Positions 23,971 through 32,610 of a stretch of DNA of 43,314 nt are shown here, in pieces. The notes under the pieces are model-generated. The model saw only the letters and a list, made by a program, of their open reading frames with translations, searched no databases and was not told where the DNA came from. This DNA comes from JAYWGN01 sp043778255 (GTDB taxonomy: Bacteria > Bacteroidota > Bacteroidia > Chitinophagales > Chitinophagaceae): the NCBI GenBank assembly GCA_043778255.1, contig JAYWGN010000015.1, positions 1-43,314 of the forward strand. The letters run 5' to 3'. Position 1 is the first letter of the stretch, and each line of letters opens with the position of its first letter. Position numbers and translations under genes: made by a program.

Positions 23971-23977
23971 GAAGTAG

Positions 23978-24049
<72 letters not shown>

Positions 24050-24115
24050 TTGCAAATGTACAACTATTTGTAATTACTTCAAAATAAAACTGTTAGGTTT
24101 TGTATCTTTATATTT

Positions 24116-24985
24116 ATGAAAGCAGGATTTGTTACAATATTAGGCTTACCCAATGCTGGTAAAAGCACTTTGCTCAACACTTTATTGGGTGAAAAATTGG
24201 CCATCATTTCACCAAAGGTGCAAACCACCCGACATAGAATAAAAGGCATACTTACCGAAAAAGATTACCAACTTATAATATCCGATACGCCGGGTGTAAT
24301 TGAAAGTACCGAGTACAAACTACATGACAAAATGATGAAGCAAGTAAAAGGTGCTTTGGAAGATGCTGATGTTGCCCTATTTTTGGTTGACGCTAAAGGT
24401 GATACCAAACGAGCCCACGAAATGTTTGATGCCGTAAAAATAAAGTCGCCAACAATACTAGTACTTAACAAAGTAGATAAGTTAAACCCACAGCAAATTG
24501 CTAATGTTACTGGCTATTTTAAAGACAAACCTTATGTTACCGATATTGTACTTATATCAGCATTGGATAAAACGGGCATCGACCTATTACTACAAAAAAT
24601 ACTGGAACATGTACCCACTGGCCAAGCATTTTATGATGATGATGCTATAAGTGATTTGCCTACAAAATTTTTTGTACAGGAGCTTATACGGGAAAAATTA
24701 TACTCTTTGTACGATGAAGAAATACCCTACCAAAGTACGGTGCTTGTAACCGAATTTAAAGAAAAAAATACCCTTACAAAAATAGCGGCAAATATAATAG
24801 TACAACGTGAAAGCCAAAAGGGCATTATACTAGGCGAAGGTGGACGAATGATAAAAAGACTTGGTACAGAAGCAAGAATGGATATTGAAAAATTTTTGGA
24901 TAGAAAGATATTTTTGGAATTATTTGTAAAAGCAAGAGACAAATGGCGAGATAATGATTTGTATTTGAAGGAGTATGGATACTAG
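24116..24985 (+). CDS. era: GTPase Era
   Basis: 289 residues, the normal length. The G1 P-loop is GLPNAGKST (10-18), the switch segment includes TTRHRIKG, G3 is DTPG, G4 is NKVD and G5 is ISALDKTG. The C-terminal KH domain contains RESQKGIILGEGGRMIKRLGTEAR, with the GxxG-type loop that binds the 3' end of 16S rRNA. Era helps mature the small ribosomal subunit. An ABC ATPase gene follows 39 bases later, after a short AT-rich repeat (TAATTAATAATTAA). Confidence 0.97.
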   Translation: MKAGFVTILGLPNAGKSTLLNTLLGEKLAIISPKVQTTRHRIKGILTEKDYQLIISDTPGVIESTEYKLHDKMMKQVKGALEDADVALFLVDAKGDTKRAHEMFDAVKIKSPTILVLNKVDKLNPQQIANVTGYFKDKPYVTDIVLISALDKTGIDLLLQKILEHVPTGQAFYDDDAISDLPTKFFVQELIREKLYSLYDEEIPYQSTVLVTEFKEKNTLTKIAANIIVQRESQKGIILGEGGRMIKRLGTEARMDIEKFLDRKIFLELFVKARDKWRDNDLYLKEYGY

Positions 24986-25024
24986 ATAATTAATAATTAA
25001 AAACTAATAATTAATAATGAAACT

Positions 25025-25789
25025 ATGATTAATGACACTATAATAGAAGTTACCAACCTTGTTAAAAACTATGGTAGTTTTAATGCAGTTAAAGGTATAA
25101 GCTTTACTGTAAAGGAGGGCGAAATATTTGGCCTATTAGGCCCAAATGGTGCTGGTAAATCAACCACACTTGAAATAATAGAAACCCTACGTACCAAAAC
25201 CAGTGGTACTGTAACCGTTTGTGGATTTGACTTAGATAAAAAACCAGATGCCATAAAACAACTTATAGGAGTGCAATTGCAAAAAAGTGGGTTTTACCCA
25301 AGCCTCAATTTGATTGAACTTATTAACTTATTTGCTGGATTATATGGTGAGCAGGTTGATGCTATGGAACTACTTAATTTGGTAAACTTAAAAGACAAAG
25401 CAAAAAGCAAAATAAAACAACTCAGTGGTGGGCAAGCACAACGGTTTTCAATTGCTACTACACTAATAAATAAACCCAAAATAATTTTTTTAGATGAGCC
25501 AACTACTGGCCTTGACCCACAAGCTAGGCGAAGCCTATGGGAACTTATAAAAGATATAAAAGCTAAAGGCACTACCATTATACTAACCACACATTATATG
25601 GATGAAGCTGAGTACTTATGCGACCGTATTGCTATAATTGATAATGGCAATATAATAGCCCTTAATACACCTGATGGCTTAATAGATCAACTAGTTGCCA
25701 CTGGCTTTGAGCGACCTAAGGAAGTAAAAAAGGCAAACCTCGAAGATGTATTTATTGCACTTACAGGGCATGAATTAAGAGGCGAATAA
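25025..25789 (+). CDS. ABC transporter ATP-binding protein (DrrA/CcmA-like)
   Basis: 254 residues. Walker A is GLLGPNGAGKSTTLEII, the Q-loop region is IGVQLQKSGFYPSL, the signature is QLSGGQAQRFSI, Walker B is KIIFLDEPTTGLDPQ and the H-loop is LTTHYMDEAEYL. The tail KKANLEDVFIALTGHELR is typical of ATPases that drive ABC-2 type exporters. The permease normally follows, but here the next gene is an HNH protein and no ABC-2 permease is in the window. The substrate is unknown. Confidence 0.92.
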   Translation: MINDTIIEVTNLVKNYGSFNAVKGISFTVKEGEIFGLLGPNGAGKSTTLEIIETLRTKTSGTVTVCGFDLDKKPDAIKQLIGVQLQKSGFYPSLNLIELINLFAGLYGEQVDAMELLNLVNLKDKAKSKIKQLSGGQAQRFSIATTLINKPKIIFLDEPTTGLDPQARRSLWELIKDIKAKGTTIILTTHYMDEAEYLCDRIAIIDNGNIIALNTPDGLIDQLVATGFERPKEVKKANLEDVFIALTGHELRGE

Positions 25790-25856
25790 AAAGGCGTTGG
25801 GCTATATACTAAAAACTAAAACAGTAATATTAACTCAACAAATTTAACATCAAAAA

Positions 25857-26615
25857 ATGGCAACTCATCAATTAGCAGAAAAATGGAAAACTGTACAATA
25901 TGGCTTTGAAGTAACGACCACTGGGCGTATTGAAGTTTCTAATTGGGGACGGTTACGAACATTTAACCAAGCATCGGATGGTAACATTATAAGTGGCTCA
26001 TTAGTTAATGGCTACCGTATAGTAAGGGCTAAATTGTATAAGCCTAGAAAGGAACACCTTCAAAAAAAATTTGACCTAGTACAACAACAAGTTTTTAAAT
26101 TGGCTAGGCGAGTAAAATTATACATTCACCATGAGGAAAGTAAAACTTCGATAGCTGAAACAACAAAGCTGTATGAAAGCCTGAAACTACAACTTAGTAA
26201 GGATTTTGCTGACGATTTAAAAGCTAGAACAATTAATTACCAACAACTTGTTCATCGCTTAGTAGCGGAGTATTTTTTGGCGAAGCCTAAAGCAAACCAA
26301 ACTATAGTGGCACATATTAATTATGATAAACTGAACAACCAAGCCACTAACCTTAAATGGATGACACCCCAAGAAAACTATGAACACCAAGCAAAAAGCC
26401 CTTACGTAATAGAGGCATTAGCCAAACGAAAAACTGAACCTAAAGAAAATAAGAAGAGTACAAAATTAACCGTAACAAAAGTGATGCTATTAAAAAAATT
26501 GCTTAACCAAGATAAACCAATGAAACGGCTAGTTAAGCAATTTAAAGTAACTGATACACAAATATTGCGAATAAAACGTGGCGAGAATTGGGCTGAAATA
26601 AAACCTGCAAACTAA
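25857..26615 (+). CDS. HNH endonuclease-like protein with NUMOD4-type N-terminus and C-terminal helix-turn-helix
   Basis: 252 residues. The start EKWKTVQYGFEVTTTGRIEVSNWGRLRTF is NUMOD4-like. A helical insertion (about 70-125) precedes the HNH core LVHRLVAEYFLAKP...VAHINYDKLNNQATNLKWMTPQENYEH, with the central His in AHINYD and Asn in NNQATNLKW. The first position of the usual H/N-H pair is Ala, so the metal site may be altered. Residues 205-245 look like a small helix-turn-helix (KKLLNQDKPMKRLVKQFKVTDTQILRIKRG). The architecture resembles free-standing homing-type nucleases, but similar proteins occur widely in Bacteroidota with unknown roles. A strong terminator follows. Confidence 0.72.
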   Translation: MATHQLAEKWKTVQYGFEVTTTGRIEVSNWGRLRTFNQASDGNIISGSLVNGYRIVRAKLYKPRKEHLQKKFDLVQQQVFKLARRVKLYIHHEESKTSIAETTKLYESLKLQLSKDFADDLKARTINYQQLVHRLVAEYFLAKPKANQTIVAHINYDKLNNQATNLKWMTPQENYEHQAKSPYVIEALAKRKTEPKENKKSTKLTVTKVMLLKKLLNQDKPMKRLVKQFKVTDTQILRIKRGENWAEIKPAN

Positions 26616-26687
26616 TAGCAAATGCTTACAGGCAAATGGTTACGCTTTAGCTTTTGGGGTAGGTAACAAAAATATTATACTACAACT

Positions 26688-26728
26688 AAAAAAACTCCCT
26701 TAGCACTACTGCTAAGGGAGTTTTTTTT
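26688..26728. terminator. Strong bidirectional rho-independent terminator
   Basis: ACTCCCTTAGCA pairs perfectly with TGCTAAGGGAGT (12 bp) around CTAC, with an A-run before and T-run after. It serves the HNH gene on the plus strand and the convergent secreted-protein gene on the minus strand. Confidence 0.92.
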
Positions 26729-26749
26729 AATTATTGTACTACTTACAAT

Positions 26750-27598
26750 TTAATTAACGTTAGTTACAGTTTTACTTTTTGAACTTCCTGTAATAGGTAT
26801 ACTCATACCTTGCGCATCTATATTTAAGTTTATTTCCGAAGTTAAATCAGACTCCATAAGCAATCCTGTACTTAATGCTACTTTTTTAGTTCCAGTTGAT
26901 TTTGTGGTACCACTAATACCCATCTCTTGCCCCATTTGTTGCATGGTACCAGTAGTGGTTTCTACACTACTTATTGCTAATGTTGCTATTCCACCTTCAA
27001 TACTTTTAACAGTATAATTGTTTATTCTTTTTTTTACTTGGTCTCCTTTTATTTCACTACTATCTATCCAAGTAAACCCAACTTTTATATCTTTCCCTAT
27101 AAGTGATTGTATATAGTATGTATTTGCATTTGCCAAATTTAAACCTGCACCACTTGCTGCTAATTGCTTCATCATTTCATCTAACTCCAAGGTTGTTTCC
27201 TTTACTATAGTACCATTTTTATCTATTGTAGCAGTTATAGATTGTCCCATTATTTTGCTCATACCCTCACTTAAAGGACTCTTATCCTTTTTTTCACTAT
27301 CGTAATCCAAATCGTTACCCATAGATACCATGTTTAATTTTGCTTTTACATTACTTACTTTTACATCGGTTGCATCTTTAGTTTGCTCGGTTACTTCAAG
27401 TACAGTTGTGCCAACTGATTTTACTGAATTTTCCATATCATTACCCATTACACTTAAGGCTGTTTTGCTTTCAATTGTAGTTTCTTGACTAATTTTTTGC
27501 CCTTTAGTAAGTACCAAATTTACTTTTTGAGCGGTTGCCATATTTGCAATTGCAATGCTGGCAATTACTAATGTTGTTTGTAAAAATTTCATTTTCAT
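26750..27598 (-). CDS. Secreted protein of unknown function (DUF6263-like)
   Basis: 282 residues with signal peptide MKMKFLQTTLVIASIAIANMATAQ. The mature chain alternates short strands and Thr/Lys/Met-rich stretches: LTKGQKISQETTIESKTALS, TVLEVTEQTKDATDVKV, and DKNGTIVKETT. The end LLMESDLTSEINLNIDAQG is beta-rich. The pattern is that of a conserved Bacteroidota periplasmic or surface family which I associate with DUF6263; the label is tentative. No enzymatic motif is seen. It lies 18 bases after the acyltransferase gene on the same strand, so the two may be co-transcribed. Confidence 0.65.
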   Translation of the reverse strand: MKMKFLQTTLVIASIAIANMATAQKVNLVLTKGQKISQETTIESKTALSVMGNDMENSVKSVGTTVLEVTEQTKDATDVKVSNVKAKLNMVSMGNDLDYDSEKKDKSPLSEGMSKIMGQSITATIDKNGTIVKETTLELDEMMKQLAASGAGLNLANANTYYIQSLIGKDIKVGFTWIDSSEIKGDQVKKRINNYTVKSIEGGIATLAISSVETTTGTMQQMGQEMGISGTTKSTGTKKVALSTGLLMESDLTSEINLNIDAQGMSIPITGSSKSKTVTNVN

Positions 27599-27616
27599 TT
27601 TTTTTATTATTGTTTG

Positions 27617-28780
27617 TTAATAACGTTGCAAAGTTACTCTTTGTTCGTTAGTTAGCTTGTGGTAATTCCAAAACCTATGCCAATGTAATAACCATTTTGT
27701 TAAAAAATAAGTACTCACAATTAACAGTATTGATAATGCCAATGCTAAAGTCCAACTTTTTATACTAATAAATACCGTAATTAGGATAAGCGGTTGTATA
27801 GCTACAAATACGAGTGTGTTAGCCACTAATATTAAAGAGTCATAATGTTCGGGTGGTAATTTGGAACGTTTTATTTTGTGCTTTACTGCCACATATATTG
27901 GGTAATAAAGTAACAATGCCGGTAGTGAAATGGGTAATAATAATACAGCTAATAATACACTTTGCCAATACATTTTACTACTAGTAGCACTATGGTGTAT
28001 AGCTGCAATAGGCTGTTCTCTTACGGAGTGTATAATTGCCGTAGTATGGGTATTAATGGTGTTAAACTGTGCAGCCGTAGTAACTTTGCTGTTGTTAAGT
28101 ACAAAGCTAAATTTAGTAATAGCATCGGTTGTGTAAGGCACATTAGTAATACAAAGCTGCTGCAATTGTTGGGTAAGTAATGCATTTATTTGGGCATGTA
28201 TATTACCCTCGGTTTGGGTAGTATCAATATCAGTTGGGGTAATAAGGTTGCCATAGTTAACCCATACTTTTTTTAACCCATTGGCAAATGAACTGTAGGT
28301 TATGCCTATCGGCAAAATGCTTAATTTGTAGCCAATATTGGCTTGTTGCCAACTACTTAATGCTAACCTTGCTGTACCTTTTTTTAAGTGTCGTAGGTTA
28401 TACTCATTAAGGCATAAGCCTTCGCTAAATATAAGTACAATACCGCCTTTGGCAAATATGGCTCGGCATTTTTCAAATGTAGTATCGTTAAGGTGCAGGT
28501 ACTCCTTACCTTCACGTAACCTGTATACAGGTATGCAATGCAGAGCAGTAAGCAGTTTGAGTGCAATTGATTTTTTAAATACATCGCCCCTTGCCAAAAA
28601 ATGTACAGGCTGCTTAAAAAATACTCCAATTATAATGGCATCTAAAAAAGAGTTAGGGTGGTTAACTGCCAATAGTAACGGCCCTTTAGTATTCCAATAT
28701 TTTTTGGTGTTAAACACTATTTTTCTACAAAAAAACAATAAGGCAAACCTTACAATAGCACGAAGTAGGTAGTATAGCAA
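27617..28780 (-). CDS. Phospholipid/glycerol acyltransferase (PlsC-like) with C-terminal membrane domain
   Basis: 387 residues with a TTG start at 28780; no nearby ATG exists and the family start is close to this point. Motif I is NHPNSFLDA (His and Asp), motif II falls in IPVYRLREGKEY, and motif III is IFSEGLCLNEYNLRHLKKGTARL (the Glu-Gly pair). The last 110 residues contain about three or four membrane helices, as in the Bacteroidota subfamily of lysophosphatidate-type acyltransferases. It would acylate a glycerol-phosphate or lyso-lipid at the inner membrane. The exact acceptor is not known. Confidence 0.82.
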   Translation of the reverse strand: MLYYLLRAIVRFALLFFCRKIVFNTKKYWNTKGPLLLAVNHPNSFLDAIIIGVFFKQPVHFLARGDVFKKSIALKLLTALHCIPVYRLREGKEYLHLNDTTFEKCRAIFAKGGIVLIFSEGLCLNEYNLRHLKKGTARLALSSWQQANIGYKLSILPIGITYSSFANGLKKVWVNYGNLITPTDIDTTQTEGNIHAQINALLTQQLQQLCITNVPYTTDAITKFSFVLNNSKVTTAAQFNTINTHTTAIIHSVREQPIAAIHHSATSSKMYWQSVLLAVLLLPISLPALLLYYPIYVAVKHKIKRSKLPPEHYDSLILVANTLVFVAIQPLILITVFISIKSWTLALALSILLIVSTYFLTKWLLHWHRFWNYHKLTNEQRVTLQRY

Positions 28781-28806
28781 TAGAAGTTTTTTATTTGTAC
28801 AATGTT

Positions 28807-28828
28807 ACTACTTTTTTGTAATAAAATA
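28807..28828. repeat. 22-bp direct repeat, left copy flanking the restriction-modification cassette
   Basis: ACTACTTTTTTGTAATAAAA plus TA matches 31178-31199 with one base different (T/C at the 13th position). The two copies bracket the restriction-modification genes. Confidence 0.75.
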
Positions 28829-28908
28829 GATTACATTATTGCAATGCTTGAGTAATTGTCAGAGATAGATTTTTTAAATAAAGTTTCATTTTATATTTTT
28901 CACCAATG

Positions 28909-29925
28909 CTAAAAAGTTAAATAATATTTTCCTTCAGCAAATTTAGTAAAGGTTAATTTGTTATTCCCATACTCTATTAATGTATCATTTGTTACTGGTG
29001 CTAAGGGCAGCAGAGCACCAGACTTTTGTAATTTTCCTTTCAACCACATTCCAAATATTTGTAAACTATTTTTGGATCTTATATTTTTATAATTATCACC
29101 TTGAGTTCTCATTGGAATAATATAACCATCATCTGTGTAAGCTTCAAAATCACCCTTTGGGTACAGAGGGTTTGAAGTTAATTTTACATTTGCTATCAGT
29201 TCAATTTCATACCAAGGTCTAGGTTTTACATTACCTGTTTTAGCATTTAATCTTCCTTTACCAAAATAAACATTCAGATTAGATTTCTCTTTTTCTGCTA
29301 CTCTTTCTAAAGGATACTCAAAATAATTTAAACTTTCTTTTAAAGCAATAATTGGTTTATACTTTTTCAAATTATCCAAGTTAATTAATGAAAGGTTATT
29401 TTTGTATTTTTTTGAACCTGGTATTATAATATCTGCATTTAATATCGAAATTGCATTATCAGTTGAGAATAAATAAAGTAAAAAGCTTTTAATTTTACTT
29501 TTAGTGTTACTATCCTCTACCGATACATTACATTCAATATTTCCAAATGTACCACTTGCCGAAAAATTAGAAGGACCTACATAAATAGTATCTTTTTTGC
29601 TATTACTAAAATGATATATTTTACCATGGTATTTTCTACTATAACTTACATAAACACCTGAATCTTTATTTATTTTATTAAGTTCTTTACAAAGTGTATT
29701 TAATAACTCTAATTTATGTTTACTTAATCCCTCATAAAATGGCATCCCTAACAATAATTTTGCACTACCCCCATTAGTTGCTATTTTAATAAATTCTTTT
29801 TTAAAATCTGTTATTATATCAGCAGATGCATACCCAGAAGCTACTACAATATTTGTAGAACTTTGAAATTCTGTTTTTAGAACTTCTTTGAAATTGCCAC
29901 CAAATCCAACAGTATTAGTGAACAT
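28909..29925 (-). CDS. NgoFVII-family restriction endonuclease (PLD-type)
   Basis: 338 residues with ATG at 29925. The N-terminal half is a phospholipase-D-like nuclease: GYASADIITDFKKEF, then His100-x-Lys102 in KYHGKIYHF followed by IYVGPSNFSASGTFGNIE (Asn120, Glu131), the usual PLD catalytic layout. The C-terminal half (about 200-338) has the beta-rich composition of a B3-like DNA-binding domain: RPWYEIELIANVKLTS, EAYTDDGYIIPMRTQGDNYKNI and LQIFGMWLKGKL. This build matches NgoFVII-type enzymes, which need no metal. It lies 4 bases after the methyltransferase stop. The NgoFVII target is GC(C/G)GC, but the target here need not be the same. Confidence 0.82.
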   Translation of the reverse strand: MFTNTVGFGGNFKEVLKTEFQSSTNIVVASGYASADIITDFKKEFIKIATNGGSAKLLLGMPFYEGLSKHKLELLNTLCKELNKINKDSGVYVSYSRKYHGKIYHFSNSKKDTIYVGPSNFSASGTFGNIECNVSVEDSNTKSKIKSFLLYLFSTDNAISILNADIIIPGSKKYKNNLSLINLDNLKKYKPIIALKESLNYFEYPLERVAEKEKSNLNVYFGKGRLNAKTGNVKPRPWYEIELIANVKLTSNPLYPKGDFEAYTDDGYIIPMRTQGDNYKNIRSKNSLQIFGMWLKGKLQKSGALLPLAPVTNDTLIEYGNNKLTFTKFAEGKYYLTF

Positions 29926-29929
29926 TAAA

Positions 29930-31033
29930 TTATAAATTAATTAAAAAACTTTTAATTTGCTTTGCAAATACTTGTATGCCAATTGGAGCAACAGAATTAC
30001 CTATTTGTCGTCTAACTTCTGATATTGTACCTACAAAACCAAAATCATCTGGATAACCAAATAATCTTGCCCTTTCCCTATTCGTCAAAGGTCTTGGCTC
30101 TTCAAAATGATAACCCCAAGTTCCACCACCACCAGCTGCTATAATAGTAGTAGATGGTTTATCGGGGTGCAATCTTCTATACACATGAGATATCATACCT
30201 TTTACATAATGAGGTGAAGACTTTGGAATATCCGAAAAATTACCACCAGCAGGTATTAACTTAAGCTTTTCAATAGTTGAAGGTTGCACATTTTGGTGTT
30301 CATTATTAAACTTAATTTTTTCTACACCATTTAAAGCTTCTCTTGCCGATACATAATTTGTAGGGAGGTGAGTTGCCTTCGGCAACAAAAATTTTTCTTT
30401 TATATCTTTACGTACTCCAATTATTAGTACTCTCTGACGTAATTGTGGCGTACCATAATCTGCAAAGTTTATTAAATTTACTGTTACATTATAGCCACAT
30501 TCTCCAGTTTTTGAAAAATCATTTACAATTTGTTCAATAGCTTTACCTTTATTAGCAGATAGTAGCCCTTTTACATTTTCAGCTATAAATATTTTCGGAT
30601 TTTTTAAATCTACTAAATCAACAAAATTTCTATACAAGTTTCCTCTTTCGGTAGAAATTCCGCCTCGTTGCCAAATAACTGAAAAATCCTGACAAGGAAA
30701 CCCACCTAATAAAACATCACATTTTGGTATAGTGTTGTAATCAATTTTTGTAATATCTCCAGCTATAATATGATTACCAATGTTCCTTCTATAAGTTTCA
30801 CAGGCAATAGGGTCTATATCATTAGCCCATAATATTTTAAACCCTTCTCTGTAAAATCCTAAGTCCATGCCACCACAGCCTGAAAATAAAGAAACAACTG
30901 AAAAAGGATTTTTTAAAACTCCATTTTGGGGAGTAAAAGTGAAGTTTTTCTTTTCTACAAACATTTTAATTTGTTGTTCTTCTGTAATAGATTTTGCTTC
31001 TATTTCGTCCAATATATCTTGTCCGTTTAACAT
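29930..31033 (-). CDS. DNA (cytosine-5-)-methyltransferase
   Basis: 367 residues from the ATG at 31033; a longer frame to 31081 needs TTG. Motif I is VVSLFSGCGGMDLGF (46-60), motif IV with the catalytic Cys114 is GGFPCQDFSV, motif VI is AENVKGLL with the Glu-Asn-Val at 152-154, motif VIII is QLRQRVLIIGVR, motif IX is RRLHPDKPSTTI...RERARLFGYPDDF and motif X is RRQIGNSVAP. The target-recognition region between motifs VIII and IX (about 230-290) is short. It protects DNA from the endonuclease encoded directly downstream. Being first in the pair fits the need for methylation before cutting. An N-terminal extension of about 40 residues before motif I (charged, EIEAKSITEEQQIK) may be a small regulatory or spacing helix. 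Confidence 0.95.
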   Translation of the reverse strand: MLNGQDILDEIEAKSITEEQQIKMFVEKKNFTFTPQNGVLKNPFSVVSLFSGCGGMDLGFYREGFKILWANDIDPIACETYRRNIGNHIIAGDITKIDYNTIPKCDVLLGGFPCQDFSVIWQRGGISTERGNLYRNFVDLVDLKNPKIFIAENVKGLLSANKGKAIEQIVNDFSKTGECGYNVTVNLINFADYGTPQLRQRVLIIGVRKDIKEKFLLPKATHLPTNYVSAREALNGVEKIKFNNEHQNVQPSTIEKLKLIPAGGNFSDIPKSSPHYVKGMISHVYRRLHPDKPSTTIIAAGGGGTWGYHFEEPRPLTNRERARLFGYPDDFGFVGTISEVRRQIGNSVAPIGIQVFAKQIKSFLINL

Positions 31034-31177
31034 TTCAATTATAAATTTAAAGAAAACTTTACTTTTAGAGTATCTGTTCAAATGTAAGTCATTTTGTAAT
31101 CATTTTAGATTCTTCATCTATTTATTATTATTTCTTAACTATTCTTTTACAATCTATTTATTATGTACTTTTTAAGT

Positions 31178-31199
31178 ACTACTTTTTTGCAATAAAATA
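31178..31199. repeat. 22-bp direct repeat, right copy flanking the restriction-modification cassette
   Basis: This is the partner of 28807-28828. The gap 31034-31177 between it and the methyltransferase start is AT-rich and probably holds the promoter of the cassette. Confidence 0.75.
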
Positions 31200-31232
31200 T
31201 TATAACTTCACCATCCAACCAATGAGTAGTAT

Positions 31233-31709
31233 ATGCACCCACAATTTTTGAAAGTAATTAACAGCAAATTTAAGTTTAGTTTATTTTTATTAAAAAATTT
31301 ACCCTCGGCATATTTTTCGGGTGTACGGGTGGTACAAGCTACTGCTGAGGAGTGTAGTGTTACCGTACCGTACAAATGGTTCAGTCGCAATCCGTTTGGT
31401 AGTACTTACTTTGCTTGCTTGGCTATGGCTGCCGAAATGAGTACCGGTGTATTAGCACTGGGCAATATATACAAACGCCAACCAAAAGTAAGTATGTTGG
31501 TGGTTAATTTGCAAGCTGAGTATTACAAAAAAGCAACAGGCATTACTACATTTGTATGTGCCGATGGGCAGTTATTTGCCACTACTATAGCTACTTGTAT
31601 AGCCCAACTAACAAGCCAAACCGTTACTGCTACAGCTATTGGCTATAATGCTACTAAAGAGGTTATTGCAAAGTTTGTAATTACTTGGTCGTTTAAAGCT
31701 AAAGCATAA
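31233..31709 (+). CDS. DUF4442 (hotdog-fold, thioesterase-like) protein
   Basis: 158 residues with ATG at 31233. The pattern SGVRVVQATAEECSVTVPYKWFSRNPFGSTYFACLAMAAEMSTGVLAL is the core of DUF4442, a single hotdog domain. It has the N-x-x-G-x-x-x-F segment on the central helix and VVNLQAEYYKKATG on the following strand. These proteins resemble acyl-CoA thioesterases, though the activity of this family is not established. It is cytosolic, and lies immediately outside the right flanking repeat of the restriction-modification cassette. Its 3' end is 4 bases from the end of the convergent next gene. Confidence 0.82.
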   Translation: MHPQFLKVINSKFKFSLFLLKNLPSAYFSGVRVVQATAEECSVTVPYKWFSRNPFGSTYFACLAMAAEMSTGVLALGNIYKRQPKVSMLVVNLQAEYYKKATGITTFVCADGQLFATTIATCIAQLTSQTVTATAIGYNATKEVIAKFVITWSFKAKA

Positions 31710-31713
31710 TGGC

Positions 31714-32004
31714 CTAACTAGCTAGTGCCGTTTGGGTGCTACTCAAGTATTTGTGTTGTGCTTCGTTGTAAGTTTTAAGGCTTTGTGGTGTAAGTGTTGT
31801 AGTGGGTATAGTAAGCAAACTTAGCAATTCAATTAAGGTATTAATGCGACCTTCAATACTCAAAAATTTATTGAGCACTACTACTTTTTTTGCTTCCAAT
31901 ATACAAAAGCCACTTTGAAAATTTCCCCTTTCGTACCTATATACATAACCACTTTCATCTAGCACGGTTTCTAATTTATCTAAGCTTGTTTGGTTATACT
32001 TCAT
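31714..32004 (-). CDS. Conserved small protein (hypothetical)
   Basis: 96 residues with ATG at 32004. Predicted alpha+beta: a first helix (YNQTSLDKLETVLDESG), two strands (YVYRYERGNFQSGFCILEAKKVVVLNKF), then a helix (SIEGRINTLIELLSLL) and a polar tail. The compact G-N-F-x-S-G-x-C-x-L turn with KKVVV is reminiscent of a small conserved Bacteroidota family often found near metabolic genes. No function is known to me. It is convergent with the DUF4442 gene, with a 4-base gap. Confidence 0.6.
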   Translation of the reverse strand: MKYNQTSLDKLETVLDESGYVYRYERGNFQSGFCILEAKKVVVLNKFLSIEGRINTLIELLSLLTIPTTTLTPQSLKTYNEAQHKYLSSTQTALAS

Positions 32005-32099
32005 TGTAGGTGTTAGCCATTATTATAAGTATAAAATTAAGTTGCTTTGCTAACACTAGGTGTTTATGTTTTCCACTAGCTGTGTATAACAAATTGTTA

Positions 32100-32531
32100 C
32101 TACCTCGGTATAATAATTTCTTGATTCTGCATAGCTGGCATTTTTTGTATTTTATCAATAAAATACTTTGTATCGCCTTTAAAAAAAATTTGAAAAATGT
32201 ATTCGTTGTAATGCAATTTTACATAAACTCTTTGGTCTATATTGTTTAATGAGTCGGCAATAGCCGAACTTGCTACGGAGTATTTCCAAGGGTTAGGGTC
32301 GGGTGATATTACTGTTTTGCTAAGCTCACCTTCCCAAGTTTTAAACACGAAGCCCTTTTTGGATAGTTTGGTTACATACCCTTCTCTGAAGCCACTACTG
32401 TAAGGACGTAAAAAACAAAAATAAAAAGCAAATCCTATTACTAAAAAAAAGATTAGGAAAAACTTAAGTTTCCATTTTTTTTTCTTTTTTGGTACTGCTA
32501 ATTCAGGTTGGTTTAGTTCTATATCTTGCAT
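32100..32531 (-). CDS. Single-pass membrane protein conserved in Bacteroidota (hypothetical)
   Basis: 143 residues. A lysine-rich cytoplasmic start (VPKKKKKWKLKF) leads into one transmembrane helix (about 24-40), followed by RPYSSGFREGYVTKLSKKGFVFKTWEGEL. This last segment is a strongly conserved block in a Bacteroidota family. The remainder (about 75-143) is a small beta-rich extracytoplasmic domain. Homologues have sometimes been labelled 6-phosphogluconate dehydrogenase, which nothing in this sequence supports. Function is unknown. Confidence 0.68.
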   Translation of the reverse strand: MQDIELNQPELAVPKKKKKWKLKFFLIFFLVIGFAFYFCFLRPYSSGFREGYVTKLSKKGFVFKTWEGELSKTVISPDPNPWKYSVASSAIADSLNNIDQRVYVKLHYNEYIFQIFFKGDTKYFIDKIQKMPAMQNQEIIIPR

Positions 32532-32610
32532 GGTATTTTATTTTTCTTTACAAAAATAGCCGAATTTTTTTAAGGAATACTTATTGTATTATTTTACAAA
32601 AAAAATAATA

